A stretch of DNA of 64,000 nt, from assembly GCF_014648635.1 (NCBI RefSeq), contig NZ_BMRM01000027.1:1-64000 (forward strand). Reading direction: 5' to 3'. How positions within the stretch are numbered: position 1 is the first letter of the stretch; every line of letters starts with the position of its first letter. The notes under the pieces were generated by a model, which worked only from the letters and a program-made list of their open reading frames with translations, did no database searches and was not told where the DNA came from. Both the position numbers and the translations under genes were made by a program. Below are positions 57,731 through 64,000 of the stretch, in pieces. This DNA comes from Streptomyces cinerochromogenes. GTDB taxonomy: Bacteria > Actinomycetota > Actinomycetes > Streptomycetales > Streptomycetaceae.

Positions 57731-58548
57731 GCAAGGGTCGGGAACGCTTGGGTCATGAGGGATCCGGAGCGGGGAACGGTCCCCGCCGCGGGGTCGAGAA
57801 TCATCTGCTGCATCTCCTGCAGGAACGGGGCGGGTTCCAGACCCAGCTCCGTGTCCAGCGTGTGGCGGATCTGCCGGTACGCGCGCAGCGCCTCGTTGCG
57901 CAGGCCGCTGTGGTAGAGGCTTTCGATCAGGCAGCCGTAGAGCCATTCGTTGAGCGGTTCCGCGGCCACCAGCCGGCGCAGTTCGCCGATGATGCGGCGG
58001 TGGTCGCCGAGGTGCAGGTCGGCGATGATCCGCTGGTGCAGCGCGTCCTGCCGCTGGCCCTCCAGGTGGACGACCTCCTGCTCCAGGACGCGGCCGTGGC
58101 AGACGTCGCCGAGCGCCGGACCGCGCCACTGCGCGAGCGCGCCGCGCAGTTCGCGGGCCGCCGCCGCGTGGTCCCCCGCCCTGAGCAGGTCGGCGCCGCG
58201 CCGGGCGGAGGAGCGGAAGGCCAGCACGTCGGTGCCGTCGTCCCCGAGGTCCAGCACGTATCCCGAGCTGGTGGTGTGGATCATCGCGCCGTGTGCGCCG
58301 CCCGCGCCGCGCTGGGCGAGCACGCGCCGCAGGTGGTACACGTGTGTCCGCACCGTGGGGACGGCGCTGTCGACCGCCTCCTCCCCCCAGAGTTCGTCCA
58401 TGATCTGGTTCAGCGTCACGATCGTGCCCGGGTGCAGGAGGAAGAGGCACAGCAGCTTCCGCACTTTCGGGCCCCGCGGCACGGTGAGCCGGTCCCCGGG
58501 CGCCCGGGGCTCCGCCACGAGCGGACCGAGCATTTGGAACAGAGCCAC
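57727..58548 (-). CDS. SARP family pathway-specific activator
   Basis: 273 residues. Residues 1-95 are an OmpR-like winged helix (RLTVPRGPKVRKLLCLFLLHPGTIVTLNQIMDELWGEEAVDSAVPTVRTHVYHLRRVL). Residues about 100-250 are the bacterial transcriptional activation domain (LGDVCHGRVLEQEVVHLEGQRQDALHQRIIADLHLGDHRRIIGELRRLVAAEPLNEWLYGCLIESLYHSGLRNEALRAYRQIRHTLDTELGLEP). SARPs switch on antibiotic gene clusters. GTG 58548 follows AGGGGAG. It heads the coupled run ferredoxin, reductase, A-T-TE, epimerase, methyltransferase, monooxygenase, so it probably controls that run. I saw no TTA codon. Confidence 0.92.
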   Translation of the reverse strand: MALFQMLGPLVAEPRAPGDRLTVPRGPKVRKLLCLFLLHPGTIVTLNQIMDELWGEEAVDSAVPTVRTHVYHLRRVLAQRGAGGAHGAMIHTTSSGYVLDLGDDGTDVLAFRSSARRGADLLRAGDHAAAARELRGALAQWRGPALGDVCHGRVLEQEVVHLEGQRQDALHQRIIADLHLGDHRRIIGELRRLVAAEPLNEWLYGCLIESLYHSGLRNEALRAYRQIRHTLDTELGLEPAPFLQEMQQMILDPAAGTVPRSGSLMTQAFPTLA

Positions 58549-58613
58549 CCCGCTCCCCTTCTCCTTGCCTGCCGTACGGTCCGCCTCTCCTCGCCGGCCG
58601 TACGGCCCCGCGG

Positions 58614-60212
58614 TCAGAAACGGACGCGGCGCCGGGCGGGGCGCACCAGCGACGAGCCCTCCTTCAGCTCGAAGACGGCGCCGACCGTGGCGTCGGGCCG
58701 GACCTCGACGGCGCACGGCCTGCCGACCGCGAAGCGCCGGTGGATGTCGGCTCCCGGGTCGTTGATCTCCTCCAGCCCGGAGTCGTGGACCGAGGACTCG
58801 GGGATGCGCGCGCTGAGGAGCACCGCCGTGCGGTATCCGGGGCCCCCGGCCCGCTCCGACAGCAGCCGCCGCGCGGCCTGCCGGGTGCTCTCCAGCCGCT
58901 CCGGGTGCCGGTTGTCGGCCGCGAACAGCAGGAGCACCGGCGCGTCCCGGGCCACCTTGTCGTGCAGCCAGGACTGGTCGGCCCGTCCCTCCAGCGGGAC
59001 GTCGGGCAGGCGCATGCCGCTGCGGAGCCTGCCGGTCCCGGTGCCGTCACCGGGGTAGGACAGGGTGAGCTGTGCCTGGCGGGGCGCGACGAACCGGTCG
59101 AGGACGCCGGCACGGGCGGCGCCTTCCAGCGCGACGTCCCGCACGGACCGCCGCCAGCCGCTCAGGGTCCACATCCGGGTCTGCCGGTCGCTGTCGGCGA
59201 CCACGGAGGCGGCCGTGTGCCGCCGTTCCCGGTCCCATTCCTCCAGGGTGTCCGGGGTGAGGCCGTACCTCTGGATCCCCGCGAGGCGCCAGGCCAGCGA
59301 TGCCGCGTCCTCCAGCCCGGTGTTGAGCCCCTGGGCCCCGGCGGGGCTGTGGATGTGGGCCGCGTCGCCGGCGAGGAGGACGCGTCCCACCCGGAAGCGG
59401 TCCGCCATGCGGCGGTGGATGCGGAAGATGCCGGTCTGCAGCTCGCCCACGGCCCGGATCGGCACCGTGCACCGGGCCTCGGCCAGCCGCTGCGCGGTCT
59501 CGGCCAGTCGGTCCTCGGGCACCTCCTCGCGCAGGCCGAGGAAGACGCGGGCCTTGCCCTCGGGCAGGCTGGTGACGACCAGGATCCCGGAGGGGTCCAT
59601 GAAGTAGTGCGTCTCGTTCTGCGGCAGGCTGGTCTCCCACACCCCGTCCGCGACCAGGAACTGCTGCGGGTAGGTGGCCCCTTCGAAGGCCACGCCGAGG
59701 CGCTGCCGGACCGTGCTGTGGGCCCCGTCGCAGCCGACCAGGTACCGCGCCCTCGCCTCGACCTCCTGGCCGCCGGCGAGCAGCGTGGCGCGTACTCCGC
59801 GGGAGTCCTCGGTGAAGCCGACGAACTCGGTGCCGTACTCGACCTTGCCGCCCGCGTCCGCGAAGCCCTGGCGCAGGACCTCCTCGGTGGCGCTCTGCGG
59901 CAGGGTGACCGGATAGCGGTACCGGCTGCCGTCCAGGCTGCCGAAGCCGACCCGGATGACCCTGTCGCCCAGGTAGTACTTGAGCGCGCCCACCGTCAGC
60001 GACCGGTCGAGCAGGGGCTCGATGAGGCCCATGCGGTGGAAGCTCTCCAGCGCCCGTGGCCACAGCGCCAGGGACTTGGAGTGGGGGTGGTGGCTGGGGT
60101 CGCGGTCGACGACGCGCACGGAGACCCCGCGGCGCAGCAGGTCGACGCCCAGGGCGAGGCCCACCGGTCCCGCCCCGACGATGAGCACCTCGGTGTCGGA
60201 CTGCTCGGCCAT
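58614..60212 (-). CDS. FAD-dependent aromatic hydroxylase (PheA/TfdB-like)
   Basis: 532 residues. VLIVGAGPVGLALGVDLLRRGVSVRVVDRD, YLVGCDGAHSTVRQRLGVAF and GRVLLAGDAAHIHSPAGAQGLNTGLEDAASLAWRLAGI are the three flavin hydroxylase motifs. The thioredoxin-like C-terminal domain (GMRLPDVPLEGRADQSWLHDKVARDAPVLLLFA) is normal for this branch. It hydroxylates phenolic or polyketide rings with NAD(P)H and oxygen. ATG 60212 follows AAGGGG. It is 59 bp downstream of the quinone oxidoreductase and 65 bp upstream of the SARP. Confidence 0.92.
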   Translation of the reverse strand: MAEQSDTEVLIVGAGPVGLALGVDLLRRGVSVRVVDRDPSHHPHSKSLALWPRALESFHRMGLIEPLLDRSLTVGALKYYLGDRVIRVGFGSLDGSRYRYPVTLPQSATEEVLRQGFADAGGKVEYGTEFVGFTEDSRGVRATLLAGGQEVEARARYLVGCDGAHSTVRQRLGVAFEGATYPQQFLVADGVWETSLPQNETHYFMDPSGILVVTSLPEGKARVFLGLREEVPEDRLAETAQRLAEARCTVPIRAVGELQTGIFRIHRRMADRFRVGRVLLAGDAAHIHSPAGAQGLNTGLEDAASLAWRLAGIQRYGLTPDTLEEWDRERRHTAASVVADSDRQTRMWTLSGWRRSVRDVALEGAARAGVLDRFVAPRQAQLTLSYPGDGTGTGRLRSGMRLPDVPLEGRADQSWLHDKVARDAPVLLLFAADNRHPERLESTRQAARRLLSERAGGPGYRTAVLLSARIPESSVHDSGLEEINDPGADIHRRFAVGRPCAVEVRPDATVGAVFELKEGSSLVRPARRRVRF

Positions 60213-60271
60213 GGTGTCCCCTTCCCGGTCTGAGAAATGCGTTCCTGGTGTGGTCACGTCGGGTGTTCTCC

Positions 60272-61252
60272 TCACGGCACGAGCACGACACGGCCGCGGC
60301 TGGCGCGTGACTCCACCAGGTCGTGGGCACGGGCGACGTCGGACAGGGGGACGCGCGCCGCGACCACGGGGCGTACGGCCCCGCCGGCGACGGCGTCGAA
60401 GAGCTGGCGCGTCCCGGACTCGGCGAGATCGGGACGGTGCCGCAGCAGCGCGGCCATGCTGAATCCGGTCACGTACTTCATGCCGAGGACGTCGAGGAAC
60501 GGCAGGACGGGGCGTGCCGTCGGGCTGCCCGAGGCGCCGTAGAAGACGAGCCGGCCGTACGGGGCCAGCAACTCCACGTCGTCGTGGAGGAGTTCGCCAC
60601 CGATGCCGTTGAGGATCACGTCCACGCCTCGCCCGTCCACGGCCTTGCTCACCTGCTCCGCCCAGTCGGACCGGCCGTAGTCGACGGTGACGTCCGCGCC
60701 CAGGGAGCGGGCGAAGTCCAGCTTCTCCGGGGAACTCGCGGTCGCGATCACGGGATACGCGCCCCGGGCCTTGGCGATCTGCAGCGCCATGTGCCCCACG
60801 GCGCCGGCCGCCCCGTGCACCAGCACGCTCTCCCCGGCGCGCAGCTGCCCCGAGTTGACGACCTGCACGGCGACGCGCCCGGTGGACCCCATGACCGTGG
60901 CCTCCGCCGGGTCCAGGCCGTCCGGGACGGGCGTGATCCGGTCCAGCGGGGCGATCACGTGGTCCGCGTAGGCGTTCTGCGCCTTCCACACCACCACGCG
61001 GGCGCCGACGTGCCCGGCGGGCACCTCCGCGCCGGCCTGCTCGACCACGCCGACGACATCCGCGGCGGGACAGGCCGGCAGCACCGGGGCGGACACGGGA
61101 TGCTCGCCGCGCCGCCGCTGCACATCGGCCTGGTCGACGCCGATCGCCTCCACCCGTACCAGCACCTCGCCGGGCCCGGGACGCGGTGTCTCCGCCTCCT
61201 CGACCCGCAGAACACTCGACGGCCCGAATTCGTGGTAGCGAACGATGCGCAT
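60272..61252 (-). CDS. Zinc-independent quinone oxidoreductase (MDR family)
   Basis: 326 residues. RIVRYHEFGPSSVLRVEEAETPRPGPGEVLVRVEAIGVDQADVQRR replaces the zinc ligands of alcohol dehydrogenases. The nucleotide loop is VLVHGAAGAVGHMALQIAKARGAYPVIATASSPEKLDFARSLGADVTVDY. It is the NADPH:quinone reductase (crotonase-like QOR) branch. A quinone substrate fits a cluster with a predicted quinone synthetase; this is inference. It is the first gene of the co-directional biosynthetic set, with a 264-bp divergent region upstream. Confidence 0.88.
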   Translation of the reverse strand: MRIVRYHEFGPSSVLRVEEAETPRPGPGEVLVRVEAIGVDQADVQRRRGEHPVSAPVLPACPAADVVGVVEQAGAEVPAGHVGARVVVWKAQNAYADHVIAPLDRITPVPDGLDPAEATVMGSTGRVAVQVVNSGQLRAGESVLVHGAAGAVGHMALQIAKARGAYPVIATASSPEKLDFARSLGADVTVDYGRSDWAEQVSKAVDGRGVDVILNGIGGELLHDDVELLAPYGRLVFYGASGSPTARPVLPFLDVLGMKYVTGFSMAALLRHRPDLAESGTRQLFDAVAGGAVRPVVAARVPLSDVARAHDLVESRASRGRVVLVP

Positions 61253-61516
61253 GTGCCAGCGGTCCCCTTAGGCAGATGTATCCGGAAAGCTTCAGCGAAT
61301 CCATCGGGCAGGATGTGAATTCGGAGAAAAACGCTACCCGGCACCGTCCGCCGCGGGAACTCAACAAAAGAAGCACGTGATTCGGGGGCCGGAGCGCCGC
61401 GTACCACCAAAGAGGCACACCGGGTGTCCCCTAGGTGGGCAGGGCCCGCTCAGGCGCCTCTTCCTTTCCTAACATCCCAGGGATCCCTCAGGTTAGCGGC
61501 GAAGAAAGGGGATGCT

Positions 61517-62215
61517 GTGGACGGTGTCCGGGAAGTTTCCGTGACGGCGGAGCGCCCGCTCGAAACAGCTCAGGTCACAAAGCCCAGTCGGCGGGAAATG
61601 ACCTGGGTGGCGTGCCTCGCGGTCTACTGCGTGGGGTTCGCCGCGTTCGGCATCTCCCGTTATCTCACGCTCGACCCGTCGACCAGCAGGCTGGGGATCC
61701 GGACCGATCTGCCCTGGCACTACCCGCTGTTCGTCGTCCACATCTACACGGCGGTGGTGGCGATCGTCCTCGCCTGGGTGCAGGTCTGGCCCTGGTACCG
61801 GGCGCGCCGTCCGCGCACCCACCGCGTCCTGGGGCGCGTGTACTTCTTCGCCGGGGTCTTCCCGTCCGCGGCCCTGGCGATTCCCGATTCGCTGCTGACG
61901 ACCAGCGGGCCGGACGTGGCCGTCGCCCTGCTGTTCATGGACGCGTGCTGGATCGTCACCGGTGTCTCCGGTTACCTGACCGGCCGCCGGCGCAAGTACG
62001 GCGAGCACCGCAAGTGGATGCTGAGGAACGTCGCGATGACCACCTCCACGGTGACGCTGCGCCCGCTCAACGCCATTTTCGTGGCCTTCGGCCTCAACTA
62101 CGAACAGGCCTACGCGACCGCCACCTGGGCCGCGGTCATCGGGCACCTGCTGTTCGTCGAGTGGTACCTGCTGCGGCCGAAGCGGAAGCGGCGCCCCGTG
62201 CCGAACCCCCGCTGA
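61517..62215 (+). CDS. DUF2306-type integral membrane protein
   Basis: 232 residues. Four hydrophobic segments begin with WVACLAVYCVGFAAFGISRYL and FVVHIYTAVVAIVLAWVQVWPWYRARRPRTHRVLGRVYFFAGVFPSAALAIPDSLLTT. These carry conserved His (LPWHY, VHIY, THRVLGR) and HRKWMLRNVAMT, in the pattern of DUF2306 proteins, which resemble heme-binding cytochrome membrane proteins. Function unknown. GTG 61517 is preceded by AAAGGGG. It lies between two biosynthetic gene sets, before the A-free repeat. Confidence 0.82.
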   Translation: MDGVREVSVTAERPLETAQVTKPSRREMTWVACLAVYCVGFAAFGISRYLTLDPSTSRLGIRTDLPWHYPLFVVHIYTAVVAIVLAWVQVWPWYRARRPRTHRVLGRVYFFAGVFPSAALAIPDSLLTTSGPDVAVALLFMDACWIVTGVSGYLTGRRRKYGEHRKWMLRNVAMTTSTVTLRPLNAIFVAFGLNYEQAYATATWAAVIGHLLFVEWYLLRPKRKRRPVPNPR

Positions 62216-62230
62216 ACGCCCCGCCGGACG

Positions 62231-62375
62231 CGCCTGCCTTTTCCTGCCTGTTTCTGCCTGTTTCCGCCTGCGCTGTGCCTGCCTGTTCCTGCCTGCGCTG
62301 TGCCTGTCTGCCTGTGCCTGTCTGCCCGTTCCTGCCTGCCCTGTTCCTGCCTGCCCTGTTCCTACCTGCCCTGCC
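62231..62375. repeat. Adenine-free TTCCTGCCTG tandem repeat upstream of the PKS gene
   Basis: About 145 bp of imperfect repeats built from TTCCTGCCTG, TTCCTGCCTGCCCTG and TGCCTGTC units. Bases 62229-62363 contain no A at all. The opposite strand is rich in GG runs. The array begins shortly after the DUF2306 stop and ends about 30 bp before the PKS start. Confidence 0.9.
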
Positions 62376-62406
62376 GTGAACGGCACCGGCCTCCTGGGGG
62401 ACACGT

Positions 62407-64000
62407 ATGCGAACTGCCCGAACGATCCCGGACGAGCACGCCGGCGCGCCGAGCGACCCGGTCGCCGTCGTCGGCCTGGCATGCCGGTTCCCCCACGCCG
62501 ACGGCCCGGCGGCCTTCTGGGAGCTGCTCAGGGGCGGTGACAGCGCCGTCTCGGCCACGCCCGCTCCCGGGCGCCGGCTCGCCGCCCGTCCCGGCGGCTA
62601 CCTGGACGACGTCGCCGGGTTCGATCCCGAGTTCTTCGGCATCTCGCCCCGCGAGGCGGCCGCCATGGACCCGCAGCAGCGCCTGACGCTGGAACTGGGC
62701 TGGGAGGCCTTCGAGGACGCCGGCATCGTCGCGGGCGACCTCAGGGGCCGCAAGGTCGGTGTGTTCGTGGGTGCCATGTGGGACGACTACGCCACGCTCC
62801 AGCACCGCGCGGGGCCGGGCAGCGCCACGCAGCACAGCATGACGGGCCTGCACCGCGGCATCATCGCCAACCGGGTGTCGTACACCTTCGACCTGCTCGG
62901 CCCGAGCATGGTGATCGACACCGGGCAGTCGTCCTCGCTGGTGGCGGTGCACACCGCCTGCGAGAGCCTGCGCCGGGGCGAGTCGGTGCTCGCCCTCGCC
63001 GGCGGGGTCAGCCTCAACCTCGCCCCCGAGAGCACCCTGTACTCCGAGAAGTTCGGCGCCCTGTCCCCGGACGGGCGGTGCCACACCCTCGACGCGCGCG
63101 CCAACGGGTACGTACGCGGCGAAGGAGCCGGTTACGTCGTCCTCAAGCCGCTCTCGGCGGCACTGGCCGACGGCGACCGCGTCTACTGCGTGATCGAGGC
63201 GGGCGCGGTGAACAGCGGCGGCGCGAGCGAGGGGCTCACCGTGCCCCGGGCCGGCGCGCAGGAGGCGCTGCTGCGCGAGGCGTACGGCAGGGCGGGCGTC
63301 GATCCCGCCGAGGTGCAGTACGTCGAGCTGCACGGCACCGGGACCCGGAGGGGCGACCCGGTCGAGTCGGCCGCGCTCGGGGCGGTGTTCGGCGACGGCG
63401 GGGCGGGCGGACGGCCCGCGCTGCGCGTGGGCTCGGTGAAGACCAACATCGGGCACCTGGAGGCGGCGGCGGGTGTCGCCGGGCTCATCAAGACGGCACT
63501 GAGCATCAGGCACCGGTTGATCCCGCCGTCTCTGAACTTCACCGACCCCCACCCGGGGATCGACCTCGACGCGTGGAACCTGCGGGTGCCGACGGACCCG
63601 GAACCGTGGCCGCGGGAGGACGCCCGGCTGGTGGCGGGGGTCAGTTCGTTCGGCATGGGCGGCACCAACTGCCATGTGGTGCTGTCCGAGCCGGCACCGG
63701 CCCGGACTCCGGCACCGCGGCCCGCCGCGTCCCGCCGGCCGGACGCCGACGCCCGCCTGCTGCCCTGGGTGGTGTCGGCCCGCTCCCCCGGCGCGCTGCG
63801 CGCCCAGGCGGAGCGGCTGCGCGCGCACGTCGCCGCCCGCCCCGCACTGGACGCGGAGGCCGTGGGGTTCTCGCTGGACGCCCACCGCACCGCGCACGAG
63901 GAACGCGCGGTGGTCCTCGGCCGTGAGCCGGGCGAGCACCTGTCCGGCCTGGCGGCCCTGGCGGACGGGGTACCGGCCCCCCACCTGGTGCGGGGCAGCA
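62407..64000 (+). CDS. Modular type I polyketide synthase, loading module with KSQ domain (truncated by window end)
   Basis: 531 visible residues. The ketosynthase domain spans about 19-430: PVAVVGLACRFPHADGPAAFWELLRGG, FDPEFFGISPREAAAMDPQQRLTLELGWEAFEDAGI. The active-site block reads VIDTGQSSSLVAVH, so the catalytic Cys is replaced by Gln174. His309 (VELHGTGT) and His350 (NIGHLEAA) remain. This is a KSQ, which decarboxylates a malonyl or methylmalonyl starter instead of condensing. The region after 430 (LPWVVSARSPGALRAQAERLR) is the linker to an acyltransferase beyond the window. ATG 62407 follows GGGGG; the adenine-free repeat is just upstream. Confidence 0.93.
   Translation, partial: MRTARTIPDEHAGAPSDPVAVVGLACRFPHADGPAAFWELLRGGDSAVSATPAPGRRLAARPGGYLDDVAGFDPEFFGISPREAAAMDPQQRLTLELGWEAFEDAGIVAGDLRGRKVGVFVGAMWDDYATLQHRAGPGSATQHSMTGLHRGIIANRVSYTFDLLGPSMVIDTGQSSSLVAVHTACESLRRGESVLALAGGVSLNLAPESTLYSEKFGALSPDGRCHTLDARANGYVRGEGAGYVVLKPLSAALADGDRVYCVIEAGAVNSGGASEGLTVPRAGAQEALLREAYGRAGVDPAEVQYVELHGTGTRRGDPVESAALGAVFGDGGAGGRPALRVGSVKTNIGHLEAAAGVAGLIKTALSIRHRLIPPSLNFTDPHPGIDLDAWNLRVPTDPEPWPREDARLVAGVSSFGMGGTNCHVVLSEPAPARTPAPRPAASRRPDADARLLPWVVSARSPGALRAQAERLRAHVAARPALDAEAVGFSLDAHRTAHEERAVVLGREPGEHLSGLAALADGVPAPHLVRGS

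Noticed and set aside
62231..62375. A CRISPR array
   Set aside because: Units are 10-15 bases, contiguous and imperfect, without spacers of constant length, so it is a simple tandem repeat.
61435..62379. A long frame ending in a cysteine-rich peptide (repeats of CLFLPV and FLPAL type)
   Set aside because: It is a shifted frame of the DUF2306 gene running into the adenine-free repeat; the peptide is just a translation of the TTCCTGCCTG units and has no ribosome-binding site.

Overview
This 64 kb window is chromosomal DNA of a Streptomyces or very close relative. The evidence is the very high G+C, the many GTG and TTG starts, 4-base ATGA/GTGA couplings between genes, two sugar ABC importers without their own ATPase, abundant regulators and secreted hydrolases, a SARP regulator, and a modular PKS at the right edge. 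No rRNA, tRNA, IS element, CRISPR array or phage gene was seen.

Layout. (1) 1-14.3 kb is mostly housekeeping or accessory: GNAT, GlxA-type AraC regulator, MFS exporter, DUF1349 protein, an alpha-ketoglutarate semialdehyde dehydrogenase (ALDH) divergent from an IclR regulator, GNAT, a class B PBP, a purine permease, an ECF sigma factor with a membrane partner, a secreted GH43, a HAD phosphatase and two unknown genes. (2) 14.4-28.1 kb is one long minus-strand pectin/arabinan block: GntR regulator, DHDPS-family dehydratase, IlvD/Edd sugar-acid dehydratase, two ABC permeases, Gfo/Idh oxidoreductase, DUF6807 protein, GH43, solute-binding protein, rhamnogalacturonan acetylesterase, pectate lyase and pectinesterase. 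(3) 28.1-32.6 kb holds small miscellaneous genes and an MFS transporter. (4) 32.5-35.7 kb is a divergent galacturonate-oxidation locus: KdgD and an unknown coupled protein on one side, uronate dehydrogenase on the other. (5) 36.0-41.0 kb is a DeoR-linked polyol ABC transporter and dehydrogenase operon. (6) 41.0-49.9 kb carries a double TerD protein, TetR, a PhoX phosphatase with a PHO box, an unknown protein, a secreted nuclease, a DUF3618 protein and DapA. (7) 49.9-61.3 kb is a biosynthetic operon around an A-T-TE (quinone-synthetase-like) enzyme with a SARP, ferredoxin and reductase, two FAD hydroxylases, an O-methyltransferase, an epimerase-like reductase and a quinone oxidoreductase. (8) 61.5-64 kb has a DUF2306 membrane protein, an adenine-free tandem repeat, and the start of a type I PKS whose first ketosynthase is a KSQ loading domain.

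How the genes work together. Regions 1, 2 and 4 together read as a pectin-to-central-metabolism programme. Secreted enzymes de-esterify, deacetylate and cleave pectin and trim arabinan, and ABC systems import the sugars. Galacturonate (Udh, KdgD) and an aldonate, probably arabonate (IlvD/Edd plus the DHDPS homologue), would each be converted to alpha-ketoglutarate semialdehyde, and the single ALDH at 3472-5001 would finish both routes. A similar 16-base operator-like element lies beside the ALDH/IclR pair and beside both KdgD/Udh promoters. Region 7 is the best candidate for an unusual biosynthetic system. Lactonase, galactarolactone isomerase, ABC ATPase and P450 genes that would complete these pathways are not in the window.
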